Positions 26,701 to 35,508 of a DNA stretch of 64,000 nucleotides are shown here, piece by piece. Numbering within the stretch: position 1 is the stretch's first letter; every line of letters starts with the position of its first letter. A program made the position numbers and the translations under genes. This DNA is from Bifidobacterium ruminantium DSM 6489. Lineage in GTDB: Bacteria; Actinomycetota; Actinomycetes; Actinomycetales; Bifidobacteriaceae. Location of the stretch: NCBI RefSeq assembly GCF_000770925.1, contig NZ_JDTK01000010.1, positions 37,524 to 101,523 on the forward strand, read 5' to 3'. Below the pieces are notes generated by a model. The model made no database searches. It was not told where the DNA came from and was given only the letters and a program-made list of their open reading frames with translations.

Positions 26701-28464
26701 ACGGGTCACCTGGCGTTCGGTGAGCAGCTCGAAGGCGCGCAGCACGGCGTCGTTGAGGAAGGTGCCACCCTGCACCACCACGGTGTCGCCCAGCTCGCCG
26801 GAGTCGCGCAGCTTGATCACCTTGTACAGCGCGTTGCGCACCACGGAATAGCACAGGCCGGCCGCGATGTCCTCCATCGTGGCGCCTTCCTTCTGCGCCT
26901 GCTTGACGGAGGAGTTCATGAACACGGTGCAACGTGAGCCCAGATCGACCGGGTGCGTGGAGTTGAGCGCGGCCTGCGTGAATTCCTCGATCGTCAATCC
27001 CATGGACTGCGCGAACGTCTGCAGGAACGAACCGCAGCCGGACGAGCAGGCCTCGTTGACGGCGATCGAATCGATCACACCGTCGGAAATCGCCAGATAC
27101 TTCATATCCTGGCCGCCGATGTCGATGACGGCTGTGACGCCAGGCGAAACCATTTCGGCGCCACGGTAGTGGGCCATGGTCTCCACCACGCCCTCGTCCA
27201 GATGCAGGCCGGTGGTGATGAGGCCTTCGCCGTATCCGGTGGCGCAGGAACGTGCGATCCACGCGCCTTCCGGCAGCTGGCTTTGAATCTGCTTGACGAT
27301 GTTGACGGCGGCCGTCAGCGGGCTGCCTTCGTTAGTCGCGTACGACGACCATACGATTTCGCGGTCGTCGTTGACGAGCGTCGCCTTGATGGTGGTCGAT
27401 CCCGCGTCGATGCCCAGGAAGTGCGGGCCTTGCGCGCCTTCCAACGTGCCGATGTGCACATGTTCGCGATGGTGGCGCTCGTCGAACGCCTCGCGGTCCG
27501 CTTCGGTCGGGAATAGCGGCGGCATGGTGGGGGTGTTCGCCGGCAGGTTCTTCAAATCCTCCAGGCTTTTGAGGATGTCGGCGCAGGTGCGCGCCTCAAA
27601 ATGCTGCCCCTCTTCGAGCTGATCAGGCTCGCCGGCCAGCAGCGCGGATCCGAACGCCACATACAGGTGGGCGTCGGTCGGCACGATGAATTCGTCGACT
27701 TTGCCTTCGAGCGCGCGGTGGAACGCCTCGCGCAGTTCGGACATGAAGAACAGCGGGCCGCCGAGGAAGATGACGGTGCCGTGGATCGGACGGCCGGAGG
27801 CCAGGCCTGCGATGGTCTGGGTGGCCACGGCCGTGAAGATGGATGCGGCCAGATCGGGTTTGGCCGCGCCGTCGTTGATGAGCGGCTGAAGATCGGTTTT
27901 GGCGAACACGCCGCAGCGGGAGGCGATCGGATACAACGTCTCGTAATGCTTGGCCATCTCGTTGAGGCCTGCCGCATCGGTGTCGAGCAGAGTGGCCATC
28001 TGGTCGATGAACGCGCCCGTACCACCTGCGCAGGAGCCGTTCATGCGCTGTTCAGGGGTGGGCTTCAGGTAGGTGATCTTGGCGTCTTCGCCGCCGAGCT
28101 CGATGATCACGTCGGCCTGCGGATATTCCTCGTCGATGGCGCGGGTTTCCGCGATGACCTCCTGTACGAACGGCACGTGGAGGTTGTCGGCCAGAGCGAG
28201 GCCGCCGGAACCGGTGATGGCCAGGCGGATCGGTTCGTCGCCACGACCAAGGGATTCCAGCTCCTTGTGGATGTCTTCCAGCAGGCCCGCCACCGTGGCG
28301 CGTACATTGGCGTGGTGGCGCCGGTAATCGGAGAAGAGCACGGCATCAAGGGAGTCGGTCTGATCAAGCACCACGGCCTTCACTGTGGTGGAACCGATAT
28401 CAAGACCCACACGCAACGGTTTCGCGTCACAGGTTTTGACCGCAGTGTCTGCTGCTTCGACCAT
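23746..28464 (-). CDS. Giant acyl-CoA dehydratase activase/dehydratase-related protein
   Basis: 1572-residue cytosolic protein. It has two ASKHA-type activase domains: the first starts GLDIGSTTVKAVVL (residues 20-33) with iron-sulfur-ligand-type cysteines in SCAGGTGAF and SRCGVFAKTD; the second starts GIDAGSTTIKATLV with ACSSGCGSF and SRCTVFMNSS. A DUF2229-like module follows (ICYPAKLVHGH, IFYPCVSYEED), then a 2-hydroxyacyl-CoA-dehydratase-like C-terminal part with scattered conserved Cys. In characterised relatives such an activase uses ATP to drive an electron into a dehydratase; here both parts lie on one chain. The start at 28464 has AGAGG upstream. Substrate unknown. It must work anaerobically. 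Confidence 0.87.
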   Translation of the reverse strand: MVEAADTAVKTCDAKPLRVGLDIGSTTVKAVVLDQTDSLDAVLFSDYRRHHANVRATVAGLLEDIHKELESLGRGDEPIRLAITGSGGLALADNLHVPFVQEVIAETRAIDEEYPQADVIIELGGEDAKITYLKPTPEQRMNGSCAGGTGAFIDQMATLLDTDAAGLNEMAKHYETLYPIASRCGVFAKTDLQPLINDGAAKPDLAASIFTAVATQTIAGLASGRPIHGTVIFLGGPLFFMSELREAFHRALEGKVDEFIVPTDAHLYVAFGSALLAGEPDQLEEGQHFEARTCADILKSLEDLKNLPANTPTMPPLFPTEADREAFDERHHREHVHIGTLEGAQGPHFLGIDAGSTTIKATLVNDDREIVWSSYATNEGSPLTAAVNIVKQIQSQLPEGAWIARSCATGYGEGLITTGLHLDEGVVETMAHYRGAEMVSPGVTAVIDIGGQDMKYLAISDGVIDSIAVNEACSSGCGSFLQTFAQSMGLTIEEFTQAALNSTHPVDLGSRCTVFMNSSVKQAQKEGATMEDIAAGLCYSVVRNALYKVIKLRDSGELGDTVVVQGGTFLNDAVLRAFELLTERQVTRPNIAGLMGAYGAALTARMHYTDVAEGLDDGDANAAEGNTVTIDGVTHTASATVSGSELDNLSMTTERDVCKLCQNHCKLTITTFQDGSRYVTGNRCERGGDSKKQRSDRPNLYDYKYKRCFAYRRLTDKKATRGEIGIPRVLNMYENYPFWFTLLTSLGFKVMISGRSSHELFETGIESIASENICYPAKLVHGHIKWLLNKGIKTIFYPCVSYEEDFVPNTDNHYNCPVVANYPVVIGANMPELREEGVRYMRPYFNMANHELMVDRIVEEFAWANVTREEAETAVKAAYAENEVFKHDVQMEGLKALAYMKEHDCKGIVLAGRPYHVDPEINHGIPETICALGMVVLSEDSICELQPGEKLNLSEFLAEGEEDPRKKNANGFRHVDDRKVTKMPLRVTNQWAYHARLYAAANFVASYPGLELVQLNSFGCGLDAITTDQVSEILADKADVYTMLKIDEVSNLGAAKIRLRSLKAAVEERERNKKNGGFRKTGSEAPTPGRQVMLDTVMKANPKLTEAVTAASKRAAGNGGSAHNTAAMSKYANRIPFGKDMKDYTIVAPQMSPIHFSLVESVIRSGGYKFDILKHASREDVETGLKYVNNDACYPAIMVIGQLVDAILEGKYDPDHTALAITQTGGMCRATNYFGLIRKALVDAGYPQIPVIAISTQGIEDNPGFKATPALLHRAIKALIIGDLLMKCLYRVRPYEVTPGSANKLYHTWDTIVRETLEHHGHSKTARKFIGKGYLPYPTLVKEIVKSFDALPLKDEPRKVRVGVVGEILVKYQPDANNHVVDVIESQDCEAVVPGIMEFMTTRPYISDWNEHYLGMGGNKLGYALMRKGLDLYNAPVREAISLAHGKFSQDLPMPELVKKAGEVTSVGVQAGEGWLLTAEILELIESGCPNVVCAQPFACLPNHVTGRGMFGKIRRLYPEANIVSIDYDPGASEANQLNRIKLMISAAKKAARAAEEAKSAAETARDSEKAA

Positions 28465-28709
28465 GTAATGTACCTCTATCGTTCTCGTCCGCCGGATCGC
28501 GTTCATACCAGTATGGAAGCGGTAGAAACGCCCTCTCCCCGGTTATCCAAGCATGTAATCGTAGTCTGTGCCCACGCCTAATCGCGCCCGGCGATGAATG
28601 ATTCGCACGACACGGCGCATAATTAGACAACGAATTTAGTCAGCATGCATAATTTTCGTCCCGAATCGACCATATCCGCATCCGAAGTCCGGCCGCCCGC
28701 CGACGAAGC

Positions 28710-29423
28710 TCAGGAAGCCGCGCCCTCCCCCGCCGAGCGGTCCTTGCCGTAGATCTCGGGAATGAATCTGGTCTGATCGTGCAGCTTCTCCCAAATCACG
28801 ACCTCGCCGCGTTCCAGCGACTTGGGCACGTCGATGATGCGCTGGTTGCTGCTGCCTCGGAACTGAAGCAGCGAATCGTGCAGGTCCTTGATATACCGGC
28901 CATCCACAAGGATGTCGATCTGTTCGAGCAGCTCGCGTTTGTCAGGGGTCTCACCGTCGCGCATGAGCTCCTCCCACGTGTATCCGGTCCAGCACCAGAT
29001 GTCCTTGGCATGGCCGAAACGCTCGCGGATCCTATGCGCGAGCGGCAGCAGCACGCCGGTGTTGAGCAGCGGCTCGCCGCCGAGGAACGTGATGCCCTGC
29101 ACGTACGGCAGGCTCAGATCGCTCATGATCTGCGCCTCAAGCCGGTCGTTGTATTCATGACCCGCGCGGAAATCCCATATCGAGGTGTTGTAGCAGTCCT
29201 CGCAATGGAACGGACATCCGGACACGTACAACGAGCATCGGATGCCTTCGCCGTCGGTCATGAGGAACCGTTTGTAATCGGCGATCATGTTGCGGCTCAT
29301 GGCGTTCGTCCACTGACCAGCCTTGGGATTGCTGGAACGGTTCGTCGGAATGAACGGCCCGCGTCCGGTTTCGCCCGACGCGAAATCCCGGCGGACCACG
29401 GAAGAATCGGCGCTGCTTACCAT
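28710..29423 (-). CDS. nrdG: Anaerobic ribonucleotide reductase activating protein
   Basis: 237-residue radical-SAM enzyme that generates the glycyl radical on NrdD. The radical-SAM cysteines are in CPFHCEDC (CX3CX2C), followed by the SAM-binding TFLGGEPLL segment and the family end (IIDVPKSL). The N-terminal 45 residues are longer than in E. coli NrdG. The start at 29423 has AGGAG six bases upstream. It lies 178 nt after nrdD on the same strand, the usual order. Confidence 0.95.
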   Translation of the reverse strand: MVSSADSSVVRRDFASGETGRGPFIPTNRSSNPKAGQWTNAMSRNMIADYKRFLMTDGEGIRCSLYVSGCPFHCEDCYNTSIWDFRAGHEYNDRLEAQIMSDLSLPYVQGITFLGGEPLLNTGVLLPLAHRIRERFGHAKDIWCWTGYTWEELMRDGETPDKRELLEQIDILVDGRYIKDLHDSLLQFRGSSNQRIIDVPKSLERGEVVIWEKLHDQTRFIPEIYGKDRSAGEGAAS

Positions 29424-29601
29424 GCGTTGCTCCTGTTGTTCTTTGTTGTATGTGCGATTTGACCGCGACGACCTGCGATGGAATTCCCTACGATCGCATC
29501 GAGATCGCGGAAAACCGCTACGGACACACGAAGAGGGCGGATCAGCTCCGTCCTCTTCATCGTTATTCCGTTATCTTTTCCGTCATCACATGACGACCGG
29601 C

Positions 29602-32007
29602 TTACTTGGTCTCCTCGAACCACTCGCGTTCGGAGCCGTCATCAAGGGTGACATGGCCGGTCTCGCCGCTCATGTGCTTGACCCTGTGCGCGATCTCCTC
29701 ATGACGGCCATGAACCATCGGACGCTGCACCGGATTGCCCAGATAACCGCAGGTGCGCTTGGTCACGTTGCAGCGGTCCGGATCGGAATTGCCGCATTCC
29801 GGGCACTTGAAGCCCTCCTCGGTCGGCTCGAAATCACCTTCGAACCCGCATTCGTAGCAGCGGTCGATCGGCGTGTTCGTGCCGAGATAGCCGATGCCGA
29901 TGTTGTAGGCGTAGTCCCACACCGCCTCGAGCGCCTTCGGATTGGCCTGCAGGCACGGGAACTCGCAGTAGTTGATGAAGCCGCCGGACGCATAGTACGG
30001 GAAGTCCTTCTCGTAGTCGAGCTTCTCCATCGGCGTGGGCTGCAGCCATACCGGATAGTGGAAGGAGTTGGTATAGAAGTCGTGGTCGGTGACGCCCTCC
30101 ACCTTGCCGAACTTCTCATGGTCCATGCGGTTGAAGCGGTCGGTGAGCGATTCGGCCGGGGTCGAGTACACGGAATAGTGGTAGCCTTCCGCTGCGCTCC
30201 AATCCTTGCACAGCTGGTTCATGCGCTTGACGATGGACAGGGCGAACTCCTTGCCTTCCGGATCCCAGCTGTGGTCGCGCATCCAGTCCTTGCCATAGAA
30301 CACGCTGGTCGCCTCATACAGGCCGATGTAGCCGAGGGACACGGTGGCGCGTTCGTTGCGGAACAGCTGGTCGACGCTGTCGTTGGCACCGAGGCGGCCG
30401 AAGGCTCCGAAGCGGAACAGGGTCGGCGCGTTGACCGGAGTGGCCTGCTTGCAGCGCATGATGCGGAACTGCAGCGCCTGGTGCGCGACGGCCATGCGCT
30501 CGTCGAAGATCTTCCAGAAGCGGTCCTTGTCTCCATGGGATTCCAGCGCGATGCGCGGAATGTTCACGGTGACCACGCCAAGGTTCATGCGGCCGTCCTC
30601 GACGTCCTTGCCCGTCTTTGGATCGGTCCAGCCCTGCAGGAAGGAACGGCATCCCATCGGGGCCTTGAAGGAGCCGGTGATCTTCACGATGTTCTCATAA
30701 AAGATGACGTCCGGATACATGCGCTTGGTGGCGCATTCGAGGGCCAGCTGCTTCATGTCGTAGTTCGGGTCGCCCGGATCCGCGTTCACGCCATGCTTGA
30801 TGGTGAACACGAGTTTCGGGAAGATGGCGGTGTGGTGCTCGGAGCCGAGGCCGCGGATGCGGTTGAGGAAGATGGCGCGCTGGATCTCGCGGGCGAACCA
30901 GTCGGTGCCGAGGCCGAAGCCGACGGTGACGAATGGCGTCTGGCCGTTGGACACACGATTGGAGTTGATCTGGTATTCCATGGTCTGCATGGCATCGTAG
31001 ATGGCCTTGCGGGTCTGAATCTTCGCCCAGATCTCGCGCAGCTGCTGCAGACGGTCCGCGCCCTTGCTGAACGGCTCGTCCATAGGCAGCGCCGGACGGT
31101 CCTTTTCGAAGTGCAGACGCTTCGGCTCGACCTCCTTGGCCATGCGCACCTGACGTTCCGCGATTTCGATCGGCAGATCGTCCGGCATGATCTCATGGGC
31201 CTGCTCGAGGAACTTGTCGTAGTCCTTCTTGGCGTACGGCACGAAGTTCTCGTCGGCGCGGTTCGCGGTCTGGCCGCCGTACTGGCTGGAAGCCACATCC
31301 TTCATGATCTGCGTGATCTGTGTGGCCGCGATGGAGATGCTGTTCGGCGAGCCCATCGGGGCGTTGCCCAAGGTGAATCCGTTGGCGAGCATGTCCCAGT
31401 AGTTCGGCAGCGAGCAGTTGGACTGCGCGGTGAACGGCGAGTAATCGGCGTCATGGAAATGGATGTCGCCCTTCATGTGGGCGTTGGACACCGCGTCCGG
31501 CAGCATGGAGAAGGCGGAGGCCTTGGAGACCGCGCCCGCCAGCAGGTCGCGCTGGGTGGAGTAGACGTTGGAATCCTTGTTGGCGTTCTCGCGCACCAGA
31601 GCTTCGTCCCTATCCACCAGGCGGCGCACCGCCTCGTTGATGTCCGTGGCCTTGGCCCGTTCGATGTCCTTGTTCAGACGGTAGTTGGTGTAGGTGCGGG
31701 CCACGTCGTACAGATGATCCTCGATCAGACCATGCTCGACCAGATTCTGGATGTCCTCGATCTTCGCCGGACCGTTGTAGCGATCCTTGATTTCGGCTTC
31801 GACCTGATTGGCGAGGTCGCGGACCAGCCGCTCCTCCTGAGGACCGATCTTCTTGTCGAGGTCAGCGAAGGCGGACTTCACCGCGCTGATGATGTTGATC
31901 GGATCGAAATCCACCACGCGTCCATCGCGTTTTTCGACAAGCACCTTGACTGTTGCCGGCGTAGTCGCCGTTGCGGTTGCGACGCCATCCAGAGTCTGGG
32001 TTTCCAT
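29602..32007 (-). CDS. nrdD: Anaerobic ribonucleoside-triphosphate reductase
   Basis: 801 residues, class III reductase making dNTPs under anoxic conditions. An N-terminal ATP-cone (VEKRDGRVVDFDPINI, about 27-115) senses dATP/ATP. The catalytic ten-stranded barrel follows, then a four-cysteine zinc site (CYECGFEG...CPECGNSD) and the C-terminal glycyl-radical loop RTCGYLG. Start ATG at 32007 with AAGGAAAAA upstream. Two NrdR-like boxes lie 98-145 bp upstream of the start, pointing to repression by the NrdR nucleotide sensor. Confidence 0.96.
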   Translation of the reverse strand: METQTLDGVATATATTPATVKVLVEKRDGRVVDFDPINIISAVKSAFADLDKKIGPQEERLVRDLANQVEAEIKDRYNGPAKIEDIQNLVEHGLIEDHLYDVARTYTNYRLNKDIERAKATDINEAVRRLVDRDEALVRENANKDSNVYSTQRDLLAGAVSKASAFSMLPDAVSNAHMKGDIHFHDADYSPFTAQSNCSLPNYWDMLANGFTLGNAPMGSPNSISIAATQITQIMKDVASSQYGGQTANRADENFVPYAKKDYDKFLEQAHEIMPDDLPIEIAERQVRMAKEVEPKRLHFEKDRPALPMDEPFSKGADRLQQLREIWAKIQTRKAIYDAMQTMEYQINSNRVSNGQTPFVTVGFGLGTDWFAREIQRAIFLNRIRGLGSEHHTAIFPKLVFTIKHGVNADPGDPNYDMKQLALECATKRMYPDVIFYENIVKITGSFKAPMGCRSFLQGWTDPKTGKDVEDGRMNLGVVTVNIPRIALESHGDKDRFWKIFDERMAVAHQALQFRIMRCKQATPVNAPTLFRFGAFGRLGANDSVDQLFRNERATVSLGYIGLYEATSVFYGKDWMRDHSWDPEGKEFALSIVKRMNQLCKDWSAAEGYHYSVYSTPAESLTDRFNRMDHEKFGKVEGVTDHDFYTNSFHYPVWLQPTPMEKLDYEKDFPYYASGGFINYCEFPCLQANPKALEAVWDYAYNIGIGYLGTNTPIDRCYECGFEGDFEPTEEGFKCPECGNSDPDRCNVTKRTCGYLGNPVQRPMVHGRHEEIAHRVKHMSGETGHVTLDDGSEREWFEETK

Positions 32008-32104
32008 GTATTTTTCCTTTCCGGGTCGGTCCCATCCGACCAGGTTTCATGCCTCTTCCGCATGCCAGTTCCTTTGTACAGATGGACACTGTACACCAAG
32101 GTCG

Positions 32105-32152
32105 GCACTAAATATAGTATCGCCACGCCGCCAGAGAAACTATATATTCCAT
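32105..32152. promoter_or_regulatory. Tandem NrdR boxes upstream of nrdD
   Basis: Two 16-bp elements resemble the NrdR consensus ACACWATATNTWGTGT: GCACTAAATATAGTAT at 32105-32120 and AAACTATATATTCCAT at 32137-32152 (plus strand). They are 32 bp apart centre to centre, three helical turns, the usual NrdR pair spacing. They lie in the 311-bp divergent gap between nrdD and xseA; the rest of the gap is promoter-like AT-rich DNA with no gene. Confidence 0.65.
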
Positions 32153-32318
32153 TTTCGGCGCAATTCCGCCATTCTTGGGATTCTGTGACAAAGCTAACGA
32201 CTGAGACACGGAGTGTCGTTTTGACAGCATCCGTCCGAAACGCTATTTTTCCTCAAGGCGCATCCACAACACTCGAACATATGTTCCATTTGTCCGCAAG
32301 ATGATGGAATCTTGACCT

Positions 32319-33599
32319 ATGACTTGGAATCCGAATTACGCCCCGACGATGCACCCGCCGCAGACGGCATCGAAGCCCCTGCCACGCCTCGCCGGCGAAA
32401 CCACGGCGGACAATCCATGGCCGGTGAGCCTTCTGAGCGAGAAATTCCACACCGCGGTCGAACGGTGGCCCTCCGTATGGGTGGCCGGCCAGATCACGCA
32501 GATCAACACCCGCCGCCAGGGAAGCGCCTACATCACGCTTCGCGACGACCATCAGGACATCGCGATGGAGGTCAACGGCTTCGGCCAGTTCGCCGCGGCC
32601 GCGGCGTCGTTCGTGCAAGGCGACCGCGTCATCATCCACGGCAAGCCGAACGTGTGGATGAAGCGCACGTCATTGTCGCTGCGCGGCGACGCCATCATCG
32701 CCGCGGGCGCCGGCGGCAGCCTGAAGGCCATGATCGATGAGCTGCGCAAGAAGCTCAAGGGCGAGGGACTGTTCGACGCCGACCGCAAGAAGCCGTTGCC
32801 GGAATTCCCACATTGCATCGGCCTGATCTGCGCGCCGCAGGCGCGTGCGGAGGGCGATGTCATCACCAACGTCCAGCTTCGCTGGCCCGTCGTCGATTTC
32901 AAAGTGGTGCATGTGCACGTGCAGGGCGATCAATGCCCGTCGGATGTGGTGGCGGCTATCCGGCAGCTGAACGCCGATCCGGACGTGGATGTGATCATCG
33001 TGGCGCGTGGCGGCGGCGCATTCGAAGATCTGATCGGCTTCTCCGACGAGAACGTGGTGCGCGCTGCAGCAGCGGCGAACACTCCCCTGATCTCCGCCAT
33101 CGGACATGAGGACGATTGGACCCTGCTCGACCTGGCGGCCGACGTGCGCGCCTCCACGCCGACCGACGCGGCGAAGAAGGTCGTGCCGGACGTGCGCGAG
33201 CAGATGCAGCTGATCCAGGTGAATCTGGATCGCATGCGCATGCGTATCGACGCCACCGTCTCCAACGAGGCCAGGCTGATCGAAGGCTATGCGAACCGTC
33301 CAAGCCTTACCCATCCGCTCACCATGCTGGAGCCGCATCAACGCTTCCTTGACGACGCGCGCGCACGCATGCGCATCGGACTGACACGCATCGTGGACGA
33401 CGCAAGCCTCACCATCGAAAAGGCACACGCCTCGTTGACCGCGTTGAGCCCGCAGTCCACGCTCGACCGCGGATACGCGGTGGTGCAGAGCGCCGACGGA
33501 CATGTGATCGACGACGCGTCCTGCGTGAAAGCGGGCGACCAGCTGACCATGACGCTGAAGCACGGCATCGTCGTGTCCGAAGTGAAAACCGTGAAATAG
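32319..33599 (+). CDS. xseA: Exodeoxyribonuclease VII large subunit
   Basis: 426 residues. The N-terminal OB-fold (WPSVWVAGQITQINTRRQGSAYITL-type region, about 50-140) binds single-stranded DNA. The catalytic domain has GLICAPQARAEGDV (usually GVITSPTGAA) and the conserved VIIVARGGGAFEDL and PLISAIGHEDDWTLLD segments, and a coiled-coil C-terminal part ends in DRGYAVVQSADG. With XseB it degrades single-stranded DNA in repair. Start ATG 32319; no strong ribosome site. xseB follows 26 nt later. Confidence 0.95.
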   Translation: MTWNPNYAPTMHPPQTASKPLPRLAGETTADNPWPVSLLSEKFHTAVERWPSVWVAGQITQINTRRQGSAYITLRDDHQDIAMEVNGFGQFAAAAASFVQGDRVIIHGKPNVWMKRTSLSLRGDAIIAAGAGGSLKAMIDELRKKLKGEGLFDADRKKPLPEFPHCIGLICAPQARAEGDVITNVQLRWPVVDFKVVHVHVQGDQCPSDVVAAIRQLNADPDVDVIIVARGGGAFEDLIGFSDENVVRAAAAANTPLISAIGHEDDWTLLDLAADVRASTPTDAAKKVVPDVREQMQLIQVNLDRMRMRIDATVSNEARLIEGYANRPSLTHPLTMLEPHQRFLDDARARMRIGLTRIVDDASLTIEKAHASLTALSPQSTLDRGYAVVQSADGHVIDDASCVKAGDQLTMTLKHGIVVSEVKTVK

Positions 33600-33625
33600 C
33601 AAGCAAGCAGCACAAGGAGAAAACC

Positions 33626-33919
33626 ATGGCCAATGAAACGAACGAAGCGACCCCGGCATCCAGCCTGACCGACAAGGAGCGCGAGGCGATCGCGCAGATG
33701 CCCTATGAGGAGGCGAGGGACAAACTCATCCAGGCCGTGCAGTCGCTGGAGGCGGGCGGTCTGAACCTTGACCAGTCCATGCGCCAGTGGGAGATCGGCG
33801 AGGCGCTCGCCAAGCGCGCACAAAGCCTGCTCGGCGAGGTGCGTGCGAAGCTCGACGCGGCGCAGGCCGAGCAAGCCACCGCGGCCAACACGGCGGGAAC
33901 GCAGGACAATCTCGCCTGA
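33626..33919 (+). CDS. xseB: Exodeoxyribonuclease VII small subunit
   Basis: 97 residues. It has the short helical XseB fold: YEEARDKLIQAVQSLEAGGLNLDQSMRQWEIGEALAKRAQ matches the family over its whole core. An extra N-terminal 25 residues and an Ala/Gln-rich tail flank it. AAGGAG precedes the ATG. Second gene of xseAB. Confidence 0.94.
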   Translation: MANETNEATPASSLTDKEREAIAQMPYEEARDKLIQAVQSLEAGGLNLDQSMRQWEIGEALAKRAQSLLGEVRAKLDAAQAEQATAANTAGTQDNLA

Positions 33920-33988
33920 AAGCGCGATGCGCCGATTCCGGACATCCGCCATGTCGAGTCCGCATTGTGTGTACAATGGTGACTCGTT

Positions 33989-34061
33989 GCCTCAGTAGCT
34001 CAGTGGATAGAGCACTTCTCTCCTAAAGAAGGTGTCGTAGGTTCGATTCCTATCTGGGGCA
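33989..34061 (+). tRNA. tRNA-Arg (anticodon CCT)
   Basis: 73-nt cloverleaf. The acceptor stem GCCTCAG pairs with CTGGGGC (one G-U) with discriminator A. The anticodon stem is CTTCT/AGAAG with loop CTCCTAA, so the anticodon is CCT. The T arm has GGTTCGATTCC. CCA is not encoded. Confidence 0.95.
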
Positions 34062-34125
34062 CTTTTTCATATCCGCACCAAGCTCACCATCGTCGTTTCC
34101 GGCTCACACCCTATATGACAAAGAC

Positions 34126-34167
34126 GGTGGGGATGACGCCGCCCCAACCGCGGAATCATCCCCACCA
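34126..34167 (-). terminator. Terminator of metK
   Basis: 11-bp stem GGTGGGGATGA / TCATCCCCACC between the tRNA and the end of metK. Confidence 0.65.
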
Positions 34168-34192
34168 CCATATCATCGTGCATCGCGACCGG

Positions 34193-35392
34193 TCACAGAC
34201 GGATCTTCTGCACCGCATCCTTTAATGCGTCGACCTTGTCGGTTTTCTCCCACGTGTAGTCGGGGTCGTCGTGGCCGAAATGCCCGTAGGCCGCGGTCTT
34301 GTAATAGATCGGACGTTCCAGATCGAGCTGGTCGATGATGGAGAGCAGACGGAAGTCGATCACCTGCTCCACCGCTTTCTGGATGATCTCGCGCGGCACC
34401 TGTTCCGTGCCATACGTCTCCACGTCGATCGATACGGGAGCGCCCTGCCCGAGGATGAAGCCAAGCGTCACCTGCGCGCGGTGCGCGAGTCCCGCGGCCA
34501 CGATGTTCTTCGCCGCCCAACGAGCCGCATACGCTTCGGAACGGTCGGCCTTGTGCGGATCCTTGCCGGAGAACGCGCCGCCACCGTGGGAGCCGATGCC
34601 ACCGTACGTGTCGACCACCACCTTGCGTCCCGTCAGGCCCGCGTCGGAATGTGGTCCGCCTTGGATGAACGGCGTGCGGTTGATGACAATCCTTGCCCTG
34701 GAATAGTCGAGACCGAATTCGTCAAGCACCGGTTCGAGCACCTGCTCGCGCACCTGGCTGCGTACATCCTCCAGCGCGATGTCCGGGGAATGCTGGGTGG
34801 AGATCAGCACCGCGGCGAACCGCAGCGCGCGGCTCAGATCCTCGTTGTACTCGACGACGACTTCGGTTTTGCCGTCCGGGCGAAGCTGCGGGATGATGCC
34901 GTTCTTGCGCACATATGCGAGCCGCTGCGCCAGTTTGGTGGCCGCGACGTACGGCAGCGGCAGATATTCCGCGGTCTCATCGGTCGCATAGCCGACGACG
35001 AGACCCTGATCGCCCACGAACGTGTCGTAGATGTGTTCCTTCTCCTCCTCGCTCGACGCGTCCTCCTGACCGAAGTCGCCCAGATCGGACGAGAAATCGC
35101 GTGGCCACACATTGTTGATGACGCCCGCGCCACGGGGATCGAGGCCGCTGTCGGCATCCGTGTAGCCGATCTCCTCGGCGGCCTTGCGCGCTATCTCCCC
35201 ATGGTTCAGCGTGAACGGCGCCGAAATCTCGCCCTGCAGCGAGATGAGCCCCTCCTTCACCACCGTTTCGACGGCGACGCGGGCGTCCGGCTCCTTGGCG
35301 AGGTATGCGTCGACGATGGCGTCGGAGATCTTGTCCGCGACCTTGTCGGGGTGGCCTTCGGTGACGGATTCGGAAATGAGATAACGAGACAT
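34193..35392 (-). CDS. metK: S-adenosylmethionine synthetase
   Basis: 399 residues. Makes SAM from methionine and ATP. All family blocks are present: SVTEGHPDKVADKISDAI, the GxGDQG-like VGDQGLVVGYATDET, and GGAFSGKDPHKADRSEAYA (the P-loop-like motif and catalytic Lys). Length is normal. AAAGG precedes the ATG at 35392. It lies 116 nt after the methyltransferase gene on the same strand, so both may belong to one unit behind the Met/Cys-rich leader at 36511-36612. Confidence 0.97.
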   Translation of the reverse strand: MSRYLISESVTEGHPDKVADKISDAIVDAYLAKEPDARVAVETVVKEGLISLQGEISAPFTLNHGEIARKAAEEIGYTDADSGLDPRGAGVINNVWPRDFSSDLGDFGQEDASSEEEKEHIYDTFVGDQGLVVGYATDETAEYLPLPYVAATKLAQRLAYVRKNGIIPQLRPDGKTEVVVEYNEDLSRALRFAAVLISTQHSPDIALEDVRSQVREQVLEPVLDEFGLDYSRARIVINRTPFIQGGPHSDAGLTGRKVVVDTYGGIGSHGGGAFSGKDPHKADRSEAYAARWAAKNIVAAGLAHRAQVTLGFILGQGAPVSIDVETYGTEQVPREIIQKAVEQVIDFRLLSIIDQLDLERPIYYKTAAYGHFGHDDPDYTWEKTDKVDALKDAVQKIRL

Positions 35393-35508
35393 GATGGAAA
35401 CCTTTCTTTTTCGGGCCGGCCGTCCATGGCGAAGACCCGGATCATACGGATATGAATGATGTTCTGAGATTTGGATTGCGGATCGAGAATGATGGAATCG
35501 GACGCACG

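Noticed and set aside
29323..32304. Nearly 1000-codon plus-strand frame opposite nrdD and nrdG
   Set aside because: Pure shadow of two well-conserved genes on the minus strand.
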